A stretch of 64,000 nt of DNA, from contig CAZBMF010000001.1 in assembly GCA_964492925.1 (NCBI GenBank), forward strand, positions 37,706 through 101,705, written 5' to 3'. A model generated the notes under the pieces. That model was not told where the DNA came from, did not search any database, and was given only the letters and a program-made list of their open reading frames with translations. Source of the stretch: VMCP01 sp964492925 (GTDB lineage: Bacteria > Bacteroidota > Bacteroidia > NS11-12g > UBA955). The position numbers and the translations under genes were made by a program. Positions 1-9,344 of this stretch are shown here, in pieces (position 1 is the first letter of the stretch; every line of letters begins with the position of its first letter).

Positions 1-1
1 A

Positions 2-1192
2 CTGTTCAAATTGTCTGGAGTAATCATGTATATTGATTCTTACGGATACATTGAAAATCATATCATAAGGTCAGCTGTTTATCCGCTTTTTTTGGATTTT
101 TTGAGCTTTGATCAATCACATACAATTGTGGTTTTCATTCAAATGTTCCTTACGGCTTTTTCCCTATCGTATTTTGCCAAATTGAACAAGTTTATATTTG
201 AAAATGTATGGATTTACTGTGCATATATGGTTTTTGGATTTATTATCATTGGTAATTTTTCAAATGCTGTAATATCTGAAGCACTCGCGATTCCCTTTTT
301 CATCTTTTTCCTTTCAAAATTTATTTTAATCTTGAAAAGTGAGTATACCACCAAAACGTATATTGAAACGATTTTGTGGCTTACTGTAATTATTTCAATA
401 AGAAATCAATTTGTGTTTTTACTGCCTGTTTTCGCTTTGGCGCTTCTCATTATTAAGCCTAAACCAGCAAAGAAAATTTATTTTGTAGGATTGTTGATCC
501 CTATTTTACTCAATACCATTGTTGATAGAACATACCATCAATTTAAGCATAATCACTTTATAGCAACACCCTATACTGGTATGCAAATTTTACCTTCGGT
601 ATTATTTAATGCAAATCTGTCTGATTCTGTAATATTTACAGATAAAAATGAGAGAAAAGACTTTGTTTACTTGAAACAACAATTACTGGATAAGTATATT
701 GATCACCAAAAAATGGATACAATATTGGGAAATAGTCCTCAATATCTGTTCACAGTTTTTTTCGATGTAATTGCGCACCGTACAATTAAACCATATTATT
801 TGGATCAACTCAAACATTTAAATCAATACGACCAATATGTTACAATGGATGAAAAAGGGAAACATATGTATTTCTTATTATTCAAGAAAAATTTAAAGTC
901 TAACGTATTGTTCTATTTTAACCTAATTAGATTGAATGGTTATAACAACTGGTTGATTTTTATCATTTTTGTTTTCGTGATTTTATTTACTTTATTTCAT
1001 TATTTGAAATTTGGCAAATGGGAATTTCTTTTGATATTTATTTCATTAACTGCATTACTAATGAATCAATCTTTAGTGACATTAGTGAACATCATTGGAT
1101 ATCGATACGTGGTTTATAATTACATTTTCATTTTTTACGTAATGTTACATATTCTCAATCAATCAACTTTAAATCTTAAATCTCAAAATTAA
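2..1192 (+). CDS. Polytopic membrane protein, 5' partial; possible lipid-linked-sugar glycosyltransferase
   Basis: The frame is open to the left window edge, so the start is probably outside; the first in-window start-like codon is a TTG at 11. The visible protein (about 395 residues) is strongly hydrophobic with roughly nine or ten membrane-spanning stretches and a soluble loop around residues 190-290. An early RSAVYPLFL segment resembles the first loop of GT-C-like membrane glycosyltransferases found in polysaccharide loci, but I see no diagnostic catalytic motif, so the function is a guess from context. Its stop overlaps the next start (TAATG at 1190-1194), tying it to the CDP-sugar genes downstream. 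It could equally be a polymerase-like or unknown membrane protein. Confidence 0.6.
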   Translation: MFKLSGVIMYIDSYGYIENHIIRSAVYPLFLDFLSFDQSHTIVVFIQMFLTAFSLSYFAKLNKFIFENVWIYCAYMVFGFIIIGNFSNAVISEALAIPFFIFFLSKFILILKSEYTTKTYIETILWLTVIISIRNQFVFLLPVFALALLIIKPKPAKKIYFVGLLIPILLNTIVDRTYHQFKHNHFIATPYTGMQILPSVLFNANLSDSVIFTDKNERKDFVYLKQQLLDKYIDHQKMDTILGNSPQYLFTVFFDVIAHRTIKPYYLDQLKHLNQYDQYVTMDEKGKHMYFLLFKKNLKSNVLFYFNLIRLNGYNNWLIFIIFVFVILFTLFHYLKFGKWEFLLIFISLTALLMNQSLVTLVNIIGYRYVVYNYIFIFYVMLHILNQSTLNLKSQN

Positions 1193-1962
1193 TGAAGGTA
1201 GTACTTTTAGCCGGTGGATTAGGTACCCGATTATCGGAAGAAACAGACACAAAGCCAAAACCCATGGTAGAAATTGGTGGGAAACCCATTTTATGGCATA
1301 TCATGAAAATCTATAGCCAATATGGATTTAATGAATTTATTGTATGTTTGGGATATAAGGGTTATGTAATAAAAGAGTATTTTGCTAATTACTTTAGACA
1401 TCAGTCCGATATTACCATTGATTTAAAAAACAATACCACTGAAATTCATAACTCGCAGGCCGAACCTTGGAAGATTTCATTGATTGATACCGGTATTGCA
1501 ACAATGACGGGTGGTAGAATTAAAAGAATTCAAAAATATATTGGAAATGAACCCTTTTTATTGACCTATGGTGATGGAGTTTCAGATATCAATATTCAAG
1601 AATTAATTGACTTTCATCAACAAAGTAATCACCTATTAACGGTTTCATCGATACAGCCTACAGGTCGCTTTGGTGCTTTGGAAATTGATGAAAATCAAAT
1701 GGTTAAAAAATTCGTCGAAAAACCTAAGGGTGATGGCGCTTGGATAAATGCTGGTTTTTTTGTTTGTGAACCGGGAATCTTTGATTTTATTGGTGGTGAT
1801 GATACAATTTTTGAAAAAGAACCACTCGAAAAAATTGCTGAGTTAAATCAATTAAAAGCGTTCAAACATGAAGGTTTCTGGAAGCCTATGGATAGTATGC
1901 GCGATAAATATGAACTTGAAAGTTTATGGCAATCAAATAAAGCTCCATGGAAAACTTGGTAA
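1192..1962 (+). CDS. rfbF: Glucose-1-phosphate cytidylyltransferase
   Basis: Makes CDP-glucose from CTP and alpha-D-glucose 1-phosphate, the first step towards CDP-3,6-dideoxyhexoses. The N-terminus carries the nucleotidyltransferase signature LAGGLGTRLSEET followed by KPKPMVEIGGKP, with LTYGDGVSD around residue 125 as the metal/nucleotide-binding region and a C-terminal GFWKPMDSMRD typical of RfbF. At 256 residues it is the usual family length. The ATG overlaps the preceding TAA, and the 3' end overlaps the dehydratase gene by 16 bases. Also called ddhA or ascA in other systems. Cytosolic. The call is firm because the next two genes are the next two pathway steps. Confidence 0.95.
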   Translation: MKVVLLAGGLGTRLSEETDTKPKPMVEIGGKPILWHIMKIYSQYGFNEFIVCLGYKGYVIKEYFANYFRHQSDITIDLKNNTTEIHNSQAEPWKISLIDTGIATMTGGRIKRIQKYIGNEPFLLTYGDGVSDINIQELIDFHQQSNHLLTVSSIQPTGRFGALEIDENQMVKKFVEKPKGDGAWINAGFFVCEPGIFDFIGGDDTIFEKEPLEKIAELNQLKAFKHEGFWKPMDSMRDKYELESLWQSNKAPWKTW

Positions 1963-3023
1963 ATCAAACAATTTTAAATCAATTTACAAATAAAAAAATA
2001 GTCATAACCGGACATACGGGATTTAAAGGTGCTTGGCTAGCACAATTGTTATTAAATGTTACACAAAACATTAAAGGAATTGCATTAAAACCCAATACTT
2101 CTCCTAATTTATTTGATTCCCTCAATTTAGAAAAGAAACTTGATAGCGTATTTGCCGATATCAATGATTTTGAAAATCTTGAAAAACAAATTTTATCATT
2201 TGAGCCAGATTATATTTTTCATTTAGCAGCCCAACCGCTTGTGAGGTATTCATATGTGCATACTTTAGAAACCTATAAAACCAATGTAATTGGAACCGCC
2301 AATATTCTCGAGTCTTGTAAGAAATTGACAAATCCTTGTGTGGTAGTTTGTATTACAACTGATAAAGTGTACCACAATAAAGAAGAGCATTATGCCTACA
2401 GTGAAGGTGATCATTTGGGGGGACATGATCCATATTCTTCAAGTAAAGCGGCGGCAGAATTAATAATTGATAGCTATAGAAAATCGTTTTTTTCTGAAGG
2501 ACATATACAAGTGGCAAGTGCCAGAGCGGGAAATGTTATTGGAGGCGGTGATTGGTCTGATGATAGATTGGTGCCCGATATTGTAAAATCGATACAGAAA
2601 AATTCCAAAATTATTTTAAGAAATCCTTCATCTGTTCGTCCTTGGCAACATGTTTTAGATCCACTATTTGGATATTTAATATTGGCTGCAAAAATGAACT
2701 TAAATCCTCACCAATTTACAGAGGCATGGAATTTTGGTCCTAATAATGGCGAAGAAAAAACAGTTTCTGAAGTTGTTAATATATTTTATGAAACTTATGG
2801 ATTAGAGCCTGAGGTAAATGTGCAAAATTTAAACGAACCTCACGAGGCTAACTTATTGATGTTGAATATCAATAAGGCAAAATCAATATTGGGTTGGCAA
2901 CCAACTTGGAATACTACACGAGCAATCAAAGAAACAGCGTTTTGGTATAAATCTTTAAACCTGAACAATGCTGAGTTTTTGGTAAACAAACAAATAAAGA
3001 CTTTTCTTTCTAATGAACTTTGA
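1947..3023 (+). CDS. rfbG: CDP-glucose 4,6-dehydratase
   Basis: An extended short-chain dehydrogenase that converts CDP-glucose to CDP-4-keto-6-deoxyglucose with bound NAD. The Rossmann motif TGHTGFKG lies at residues 21-28; the characteristic GFKGAWL is RfbG-like. The catalytic threonine region is ITTDKVYHN, and the Tyr-x-x-x-Lys pair is YSSSK in DPYSSSKAA. Length 358 residues is normal. The start at 1947 overlaps rfbF by 16 bases and leaves a short N-terminal extension before the fold, which is usual. It ends overlapping rfbH by 11 bases, so the three genes are translationally linked. Equivalent names are ddhB and ascB. Confidence 0.95.
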   Translation: MENLVNQTILNQFTNKKIVITGHTGFKGAWLAQLLLNVTQNIKGIALKPNTSPNLFDSLNLEKKLDSVFADINDFENLEKQILSFEPDYIFHLAAQPLVRYSYVHTLETYKTNVIGTANILESCKKLTNPCVVVCITTDKVYHNKEEHYAYSEGDHLGGHDPYSSSKAAAELIIDSYRKSFFSEGHIQVASARAGNVIGGGDWSDDRLVPDIVKSIQKNSKIILRNPSSVRPWQHVLDPLFGYLILAAKMNLNPHQFTEAWNFGPNNGEEKTVSEVVNIFYETYGLEPEVNVQNLNEPHEANLLMLNINKAKSILGWQPTWNTTRAIKETAFWYKSLNLNNAEFLVNKQIKTFLSNEL

Positions 3024-4323
3024 TTATAAAAACATTCAATCTGATGATTTAAAACAAAAATTATCAGAAATTATCTCTCAAAACATTCATCAATCTATTA
3101 TTCCAGGGCAGCATTATATACCTGTTACTGGAAAAGTATTAGATGTAGATGATATCTTACACGGTGTAGATGCAACATTAGATGCTTGGTTAACTACAGG
3201 AAGATACGCAAAGGATTTTGAAAAAGATTTCGCAGCCTATTTTGGTAGTAAAGCATCTGTGCTTGTAAATTCAGGATCCTCGGCAAATCTCGTTGCTTTT
3301 TACGCTTTAACAAGTCCTAAATTGGGCGAAAGAGCCATTAAACCAGGCGATGAAGTTATTACTGTTGCTGCAGGATTTCCAACCACAATCAATCCGATGA
3401 TACAATTTGGTTGTGTGCCTGTTTTTCTCGACATAGATATCCCTGCTTATAATATTGATGTTACTCATCTAGAGAAAGCTATTTCCCCAAAAACAAAAGC
3501 AATTATGATTGCTCATTCTTTAGGTAATCCATTTAATCTTGAAGCCGTAAAAGCGATTGCTGATAAATATAATTTATGGTTAATTGAAGATGATTGCGAC
3601 TCATTGGGAGCTACCTATAATGGTCAAAAAACTGGAACCTTTGGTGATCTTGCAACTGTTTCATTTTACCCAGCGCATCATATCACGATGGGTGAGGGAG
3701 GTGCAGTTTTGGTTAACAATATAAAATTATTGAGACCAGCATGGAGTTTTAGAGATTGGGGTAGAGATTGTTACTGTGAACCTGGTAAAGACAATACTTG
3801 CGGAAGGAGATTTGATTGGCAGTTAGGACAATTACCATGTGGATATGACCATAAATACACGTATAGTCATATTGGTTTTAACTTAAAGGTAACTGATACA
3901 CAAGCTGCAATTGGTTTGAATCAACTGAGGAAGGCCGATCAATTTGTTGCAAAGCGTCGTGAAAATCATAAAATGTTATATGATTTAATGAAACCTTTGG
4001 AAGACTATTTTATTTTACCTGAGGCAACACCAAATTCTAATCCATCATGGTTTGGTTTTATGCTAACAGTGAGGGAAGGTTCAAATATTGATCGCAATGA
4101 ATTGGTAAAATATTTAGAAGAACATAAAATTGGTACCAGATTGTTTTTTGGAGGAAATATGTTAAAACAGCCGGCCTATGAGCATATTAATCATAGGGTT
4201 GTAGGAAGTTTAACAAATTGCGACGTGGTAATGAACCATTCATTCTGGTTGGGTGTATGGCCTGGATTAAATCAAGAACATTTTGAATATATTGTAAAAA
4301 CAATAAAAGAGTTTATTGGATGA
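3013..4323 (+). CDS. rfbH: CDP-4-keto-6-deoxyglucose-3-dehydrase (E1), PMP and [2Fe-2S] enzyme
   Basis: Removes the 3-hydroxyl of CDP-4-keto-6-deoxyglucose using pyridoxamine phosphate and an iron-sulfur cluster. Two diagnostic features are visible. The lysine of ordinary aminotransferases is replaced by histidine (H222/H223 in YPAHHITMGEGG). Cysteines C195, C253, C255 and C263 follow exactly the C-x57-C-x1-C-x7-C pattern known for the Yersinia enzyme. Length 436 residues is normal. Electrons normally come from a separate reductase (E3, ddhD/ascD), which is not in this window, so it must be encoded elsewhere or replaced by another donor. The stop overlaps the next start as ATGA. Confidence 0.95.
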   Translation: MNFDYKNIQSDDLKQKLSEIISQNIHQSIIPGQHYIPVTGKVLDVDDILHGVDATLDAWLTTGRYAKDFEKDFAAYFGSKASVLVNSGSSANLVAFYALTSPKLGERAIKPGDEVITVAAGFPTTINPMIQFGCVPVFLDIDIPAYNIDVTHLEKAISPKTKAIMIAHSLGNPFNLEAVKAIADKYNLWLIEDDCDSLGATYNGQKTGTFGDLATVSFYPAHHITMGEGGAVLVNNIKLLRPAWSFRDWGRDCYCEPGKDNTCGRRFDWQLGQLPCGYDHKYTYSHIGFNLKVTDTQAAIGLNQLRKADQFVAKRRENHKMLYDLMKPLEDYFILPEATPNSNPSWFGFMLTVREGSNIDRNELVKYLEEHKIGTRLFFGGNMLKQPAYEHINHRVVGSLTNCDVVMNHSFWLGVWPGLNQEHFEYIVKTIKEFIG

Positions 4324-4856
4324 ATAATGCACTCGAGCAAATAACCGAAGGTTTATACAAAATTAATCATCGATTTGCTGAAGATAACAGAGGAAATTTC
4401 ACAAAAATTTTTCAGTTTTCTAATTTGCCTATTGAGGATTCATCTGTTTCATTTGTTGAGAGTTATATAACAGAATCTCATGCCAATGTTATTAGAGGGA
4501 TGCATTTTCAAACACCTCCATTTGATCATTGGAAATTGGTGACAGTTTTAAATGGGACTATTGTTGATGTAGTTTTAGATTTGAGAAAAGGAGATGGATT
4601 TGGGAAATATTATTCATTTCAATTAGATGAAAATAGTAAATTTTCTTTATTGATCGCTCCTGGATTTGCCCATGGATTTAAATCAATGGAAGATCATACC
4701 AAATTGATATATCATGTATCTTCAGAATATTCGGCACAACATGATTTTGGTATCCGTTATAATAGTTTTGGTTTTGATTGGAACTGTGAAAACCCGATAA
4801 TGTCGGAGCGAGATAATAACTTTATACCATTTTCACAATATTTGTCACCATTTTGA
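4320..4856 (+). CDS. RmlC-like sugar-nucleotide epimerase (AscE-type candidate)
   Basis: A cupin of the dTDP-4-dehydrorhamnose 3,5-epimerase superfamily, 178 residues. The catalytic histidine sits in RGMHFQ (H62), the substrate-binding lysine is K72 in HWKLV, and Y137 corresponds to the family's general acid region; PGFAHGF (H118) is also conserved. Because it follows the three CDP-deoxysugar genes and precedes a reductase, the best inference is the 5-epimerase acting on CDP-4-keto-3,6-dideoxyglucose, as AscE does in ascarylose synthesis. No dTDP-sugar genes (rmlA, rmlB or rmlD) are nearby, which argues against a rhamnose role. ATGA start overlap upstream, TTGA overlap downstream. Confidence 0.75.
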   Translation: MNNALEQITEGLYKINHRFAEDNRGNFTKIFQFSNLPIEDSSVSFVESYITESHANVIRGMHFQTPPFDHWKLVTVLNGTIVDVVLDLRKGDGFGKYYSFQLDENSKFSLLIAPGFAHGFKSMEDHTKLIYHVSSEYSAQHDFGIRYNSFGFDWNCENPIMSERDNNFIPFSQYLSPF

Positions 4857-5689
4857 AAAAAGTACTTATAACTGGCGCAACAGGATTTATTGGGTCAAAT
4901 TTATTATCGAAGTTACAAGATGAAATAGACATCAGTGTTCTAGCATTAAAGAGAAGTAGCTCTTCCGGACCAGTATTCCAATTAAATAAAGAACCAGAAT
5001 GGTTGAGTTCTGAATTGGAAAATGTGCAATCAGAATCGCTTAAATCAGTTGAAATATTAGTCCATCTTGCTGCACATTCTGCCAATACTCCATACGATAA
5101 CTTAGAAAATTGTATCAAGTATAATTATGAAAATCCTATTCTGTTATTTCAAAAAGCATACGAAAATGGCATTAAAAGGTTCATCGTAACAGGTACTTGT
5201 TTTGAGTATGGTGAGTCTTGTAATCATTATGATTATTTACCTACAGATGCTCCTTTGATTCCAAATAATTCATATGCGCAATCTAAAACAATGTTTTTTA
5301 ATTGGTTAAAGGATTGGTGTGTAGGCAAAGAAATTCAAATAGTATATCTACGTTTATTTCAAGTTTTTGGACCTGGTGAACAAAGCTCAAGGTTATGGCC
5401 TATGATTATCGATTCTGCTCAACAAAATAAAGACATTATTTTATCGCCTGGTGAACAGATTAGGGATTTTATTCATGTAAATGATGTAGTTTCAAAAATA
5501 TTGGATAAGATAAAGGAAGAAAAAGTAAGTTGGGGTCTTTTATCAGAAAATGTAGGCACCGGACATGGAATTACGGTTCGTGAATTTGTTGAAAGATGGT
5601 ATAATTCACTAGATGGAAAAGGAAAATTAAAATTCGGCGAATTGCCTTATAAGCCTGGTGAATATATGAGAATTGTTGCAAAACTTTGA
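4853..5689 (+). CDS. NAD-dependent epimerase/reductase, likely final CDP-3,6-dideoxyhexose reductase
   Basis: An extended short-chain dehydrogenase of 278 residues: Rossmann motif TGATGFIGSNL at the N-terminus and a YAQSK active-site pair after TGTCFEYG. It probably reduces the 4-keto group to complete the CDP-3,6-dideoxyhexose. With the RmlC-like neighbour this would be the AscF-type step giving CDP-L-ascarylose; abequose or paratose synthase is an alternative by family. The start is a TTG inside the TTGA overlap with the previous stop; the fold begins directly after it, so no other start fits. It is a little shorter than many extended SDRs. Confidence 0.75.
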   Translation: MKKVLITGATGFIGSNLLSKLQDEIDISVLALKRSSSSGPVFQLNKEPEWLSSELENVQSESLKSVEILVHLAAHSANTPYDNLENCIKYNYENPILLFQKAYENGIKRFIVTGTCFEYGESCNHYDYLPTDAPLIPNNSYAQSKTMFFNWLKDWCVGKEIQIVYLRLFQVFGPGEQSSRLWPMIIDSAQQNKDIILSPGEQIRDFIHVNDVVSKILDKIKEEKVSWGLLSENVGTGHGITVREFVERWYNSLDGKGKLKFGELPYKPGEYMRIVAKL

Positions 5690-5729
5690 TCTATTATATG
5701 AGTATTAAATTTAGAAGTATTATTTTTTG

Positions 5730-6653
5730 ATGAATTTAGTTACTGTTTGTTTACCAGTTTTTGAGCGATATGATTTTTTTGAGAACGCTGTTAATTCAGT
5801 TTTAAATCAAACAGTTGGTTGCCAAATATTGGTTTGCGATAATGCATCTAGTCATAATTTATTTCAGCAATATTGTGTAGAAAAAAATATTAGATACCAT
5901 AGAAATGAAACAAATATTGGGTTATTTAATAATTGGAACCGTTGTGCAGAACTTTGTGATACAGAATATTTTGTGCTTTTATCTGACGATGATTTCCTTG
6001 AACCTGATTTTATTGAATCTTTCTATAAAAATTTGAAAACTTTTTCAAATTTGGATATTTATTATTCAAATTTTAAAATTTATGAGTTTTCAACTGGTGA
6101 ATATTCTCATCATGATCATCGTATTCCATTCGGATATTTTGAAAATACAAAGGAAATACTAAAATATGGTTTAGAATTTGGGTTGTCATTTCCAGTTTTT
6201 GCGAGTGTAATCAGAAAAAGTATTTTTAGTGGCTTTGAAAACAATTTCCATACCAGTGCAGATTGGTTGTGGATGTATTCACATACCAGAACATTAAAAG
6301 TTTATGGAAATTCAGAATTTAAAATAAATAGAGGTAGCCATACCTCAAACGATTCTAAAAATTCAGAGACCGCAATAAGGTGCATTTTTGCAATTTCTTT
6401 CATCTATGGAAAATACTTAAATAAAGAATTGAAAAATGAAGGAATAAAATTTAGATTTTTATCTTTTGTTCGATCTCTTGCCTGTGTGGTTGATCTTTAC
6501 GCATACAATGATATTGATTTGATAAATAAAATATTGTATAATGAGCATAATAAATACAATTCTATTGTGATTAAATATAATTGCATTAAATTTTTGCCTA
6601 AAATTATTTTGAAAATCGCATATAAGTTTTATTTTAAAAAATACTATGGATAA
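5730..6653 (+). CDS. Family 2 glycosyltransferase
   Basis: An inverting GT-A enzyme of 307 residues that should add one sugar to the lipid-linked repeat unit at the cytoplasmic face. The N-terminus VTVCLPVFERYDF begins the fold, LVCDNAS is the nucleotide-binding region and LLSDDDFLEPDF contains the metal-binding aspartates. I place the start at the ATG at 5730; a TTG lies one codon upstream. It is separated from the previous gene by about 40 AT-rich bases, one of the few gaps in this part of the locus, and the bases just before the ATG (TATTTTTTG) loosely resemble a -7 promoter box. The donor and acceptor sugars cannot be read from sequence. Confidence 0.85.
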   Translation: MNLVTVCLPVFERYDFFENAVNSVLNQTVGCQILVCDNASSHNLFQQYCVEKNIRYHRNETNIGLFNNWNRCAELCDTEYFVLLSDDDFLEPDFIESFYKNLKTFSNLDIYYSNFKIYEFSTGEYSHHDHRIPFGYFENTKEILKYGLEFGLSFPVFASVIRKSIFSGFENNFHTSADWLWMYSHTRTLKVYGNSEFKINRGSHTSNDSKNSETAIRCIFAISFIYGKYLNKELKNEGIKFRFLSFVRSLACVVDLYAYNDIDLINKILYNEHNKYNSIVIKYNCIKFLPKIILKIAYKFYFKKYYG

Positions 6654-7950
6654 AAATACCATATTTAAAAATCAAGTAATATGGTCTTTGGTTATCAGGG
6701 GAGGCGGTATATTCATAACATTAATACAAGTTCCATTGTTGCTTGGAATTTTAGAACAAGAAAAATATGGAGTTTGGTTAACACTTCTTAATGTGGTTAA
6801 TTGGGTGACTGTTTTTGATTTAGGCATAACAAATGGACTTAGAAATAAATTATCGGAGTTGTTTGTGCAGCAAAAATTTGATGATACAAGAAAATATATT
6901 TTCAATGTATTTTTATTTTTAACCATATTTTTTGTATCGATTTATGCCGTTTTTTTTCTCTTTCAAAATCATTTAAATTATCAAAAGCTTTTCAATACTA
7001 AAACAATTGAAAATGATGAATTATCATTAATTTTCAACTTGGTATTTTCAGGTATAATTTTTAGATACATCATTCAAACGCCTATAGTATTAGAAACAGC
7101 AAGAGGTTTTACTCATATTTCTAATGGTTTACTTTTATTCGGCAATTCATTAAGCTTAATTTCAATTTTTATATTGAGTGTAGTAAACAAAAGTTACTTA
7201 AATTTAACATCTGTTGGAATCATTTCAATTTGGATACCCAATTTGGTGTATGTTGGATATTTTGTGTGGTTTATTTTTAAGGATAATGGGTTTTTTATGC
7301 CCAAGATTAGTGAGATAAATATCCTTTCAATTCGTCCTTTAATGAAAATAAGTTTTCATTTTTTTCTCATTCAAATTACTGCCCTTATCATATTTGCAAG
7401 TTTACCCTTTCTACTTACCCAATTGTTAAACCCAAATAGCGCAACTGAGTATAATTTAGCCAACAGCATTTTTAACATTCCTTTACTCATTATGGGTGTT
7501 TTGTGCAATCCAATTACACCATTGGTTACTCAGGCATATGTTCAGAAAGATAAAGTATGGTTGGTTTCCATTTTAAAGAAGTTTTACATCTATACAGCAG
7601 TGTTGTTGTTGGTCATATGGATGTTGTATGCCTTTTCAAATAGAATTTATTACTTGTGGATTGGTAACAAGGTTACCATCAACAATTATTTGGTGTTGTG
7701 GATTGCCATATACACGAGCATTAATATCATCTTACAACCTTTTTCAAATATTTACAATGGAATTGGCAAATTGGATGTAATTGCATACCTGTCGCCAGTT
7801 GGTGTGATTCTTTTTTTGACCACTTCGATATATTTTACTCAACAATTGCAAAATCCTACAGGTGTAGTTATAGGTTTAATTTCCTCATCACTCATAGGAT
7901 TGATTTATATACCATATAAAGTGTTTTTTGAAATCAAAAATTTAGATTGA
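6646..7950 (+). CDS. wzx: Wzx-type oligosaccharide flippase
   Basis: A 434-residue protein with about twelve hydrophobic helices, of the polysaccharide transporter (PST/MOP) family. The N-terminal part, SLVIRGGGIFITLIQVPLLL followed by YGVWLTLLN and a DLGI turn, is typical of bacterial flippases. It should move the finished undecaprenyl-linked repeat unit to the periplasmic side. It overlaps the preceding transferase by 8 bases and the polymerase by 4 (TTGA). Its position next to a Wzy-like gene supports a Wzx/Wzy-dependent assembly route; I found no ABC transporter of the Wzm/Wzt type in the window. Confidence 0.88.
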   Translation: MDKNTIFKNQVIWSLVIRGGGIFITLIQVPLLLGILEQEKYGVWLTLLNVVNWVTVFDLGITNGLRNKLSELFVQQKFDDTRKYIFNVFLFLTIFFVSIYAVFFLFQNHLNYQKLFNTKTIENDELSLIFNLVFSGIIFRYIIQTPIVLETARGFTHISNGLLLFGNSLSLISIFILSVVNKSYLNLTSVGIISIWIPNLVYVGYFVWFIFKDNGFFMPKISEINILSIRPLMKISFHFFLIQITALIIFASLPFLLTQLLNPNSATEYNLANSIFNIPLLIMGVLCNPITPLVTQAYVQKDKVWLVSILKKFYIYTAVLLLVIWMLYAFSNRIYYLWIGNKVTINNYLVLWIAIYTSINIILQPFSNIYNGIGKLDVIAYLSPVGVILFLTTSIYFTQQLQNPTGVVIGLISSSLIGLIYIPYKVFFEIKNLD

Positions 7951-9344
7951 CCTCCGAAATTAACATACTTTATATTGTAGCTTGGATTTCTGTTTTCATT
8001 CAAGTTTTAACACTTATAGTGCAATTTGCAAAATATGGTTACAAATCATTGTTACATCCTGCTTTTTGGTTTGTTACTGTTTGGATAGGAAGTTTTCTTT
8101 CGTTTATTCTTTATTTAGATCTTGGATTCACATTCATTATTTTTTATCCTGATGATGTATTAGAATTGATGGTATATGTAGATTTCACCTCAATCTGCGT
8201 TTTATTATTTGGTTGGTTAAAATCAAGTAAGGTAAAGGAAGTACCAATGAAGTTTAATTTTAAAATAGATGAACGCTTGTTAAAATATTTGAGCATCATC
8301 TTATTTTCGGTTGTACTTGTCAATTGGTATAAATCGGGTTCTGATATTGTAAGTAATCGTATGGCCGGAAGTGCGGAAATGTTGAAGAATCAGAAAATGG
8401 TGTCACAAATTGGGGTGGCAACCTTGTTATTCAACATTGCGAAATCTGCAAATTTGGTGTTACTAACATTCACTTCGTATAAGATAACCTTAGCGGTTAT
8501 CAATAACACACTGAAGAATATAAAGTTCTATTATTACTTACCTACTTTAACCATGATTCTTGGTACAGTAATTTCCGGGGGAAGAGCTGGTGTTATTTAT
8601 GCATTGATTTATTTTTCTACTGGGCTATTTATTGCTTTAGCCACAATGCTAAGTGGTCAGTTGAAACTATTAAAAAAAATGAGTGGTGTTATGTTAATGG
8701 CAGTTGTTGGGTTTTCACTCTATTCTACATTAATCAACCAATTAAGAGCAGAAAGTACAGACTATGATCCTTCATATGAGAAATGGAAAGAATACCCAGC
8801 TTTAATTCCTATTTCTGGTATTGTTCAGTATTTAACTGATCATTATCCCGGGTATCAATTGAGAAAAGAAGATAGTGTAACACCAGAACTGGAAATGGGA
8901 GAAAAAACATTCTCCTTTATTTTATTTTATAATATTCCATTTATTTCTCAGTTGTTTAATGCACCTGTAGGTCTAGCAAGTTATTATGGATTTAAATTAC
9001 CGGAGGCCGTGGAACTAGGTGCTCGTGGTTTGGAATGGGAAAATACCACCGCTACCATATTTCTAAATGTATATGATGATTTTGGCTATTATGGAACCTT
9101 CGTTGCTATTTTTATCTTCTGTTTTCTTACAGAATTGGTGTTTGTGAGGTTTGTACTGGCTGAAAACGATCATTATCTGTTGTCAATGTTTCCATTTGCC
9201 ATATTTTTATATTTATGGACACAATCAATTTTCTCGCATCATACAACCGGTAGTTGGATGGGAACACTTTTTTATCAATATTTGATCTTGGATATTTTGA
9301 ATTACTTTTTTACACCTAAAATTCTAACCACAAAAATAGAATGA
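7947..9344 (+). CDS. wzy: O-antigen polymerase-like membrane protein (Wzy candidate)
   Basis: A 465-residue protein with about ten to twelve membrane segments and a large extracytoplasmic loop around residues 265-365, the layout of O-antigen polymerases. The C-terminal part with NVYDDFGYYG then helices is common in the oligosaccharide repeat-unit polymerase family. It would join repeat units in the periplasm. Sequence conservation in Wzy is too low for a motif-level proof, so the call rests on topology and position directly after the flippase. The start is a TTG overlapping the flippase stop as TTGA. Confidence 0.75.
   Translation: MTSEINILYIVAWISVFIQVLTLIVQFAKYGYKSLLHPAFWFVTVWIGSFLSFILYLDLGFTFIIFYPDDVLELMVYVDFTSICVLLFGWLKSSKVKEVPMKFNFKIDERLLKYLSIILFSVVLVNWYKSGSDIVSNRMAGSAEMLKNQKMVSQIGVATLLFNIAKSANLVLLTFTSYKITLAVINNTLKNIKFYYYLPTLTMILGTVISGGRAGVIYALIYFSTGLFIALATMLSGQLKLLKKMSGVMLMAVVGFSLYSTLINQLRAESTDYDPSYEKWKEYPALIPISGIVQYLTDHYPGYQLRKEDSVTPELEMGEKTFSFILFYNIPFISQLFNAPVGLASYYGFKLPEAVELGARGLEWENTTATIFLNVYDDFGYYGTFVAIFIFCFLTELVFVRFVLAENDHYLLSMFPFAIFLYLWTQSIFSHHTTGSWMGTLFYQYLILDILNYFFTPKILTTKIE

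Noticed and set aside
4320..4856. rmlC of dTDP-rhamnose synthesis
   Set aside because: No rmlA, rmlB or rmlD in the locus, and it is embedded in CDP-dideoxyhexose genes.
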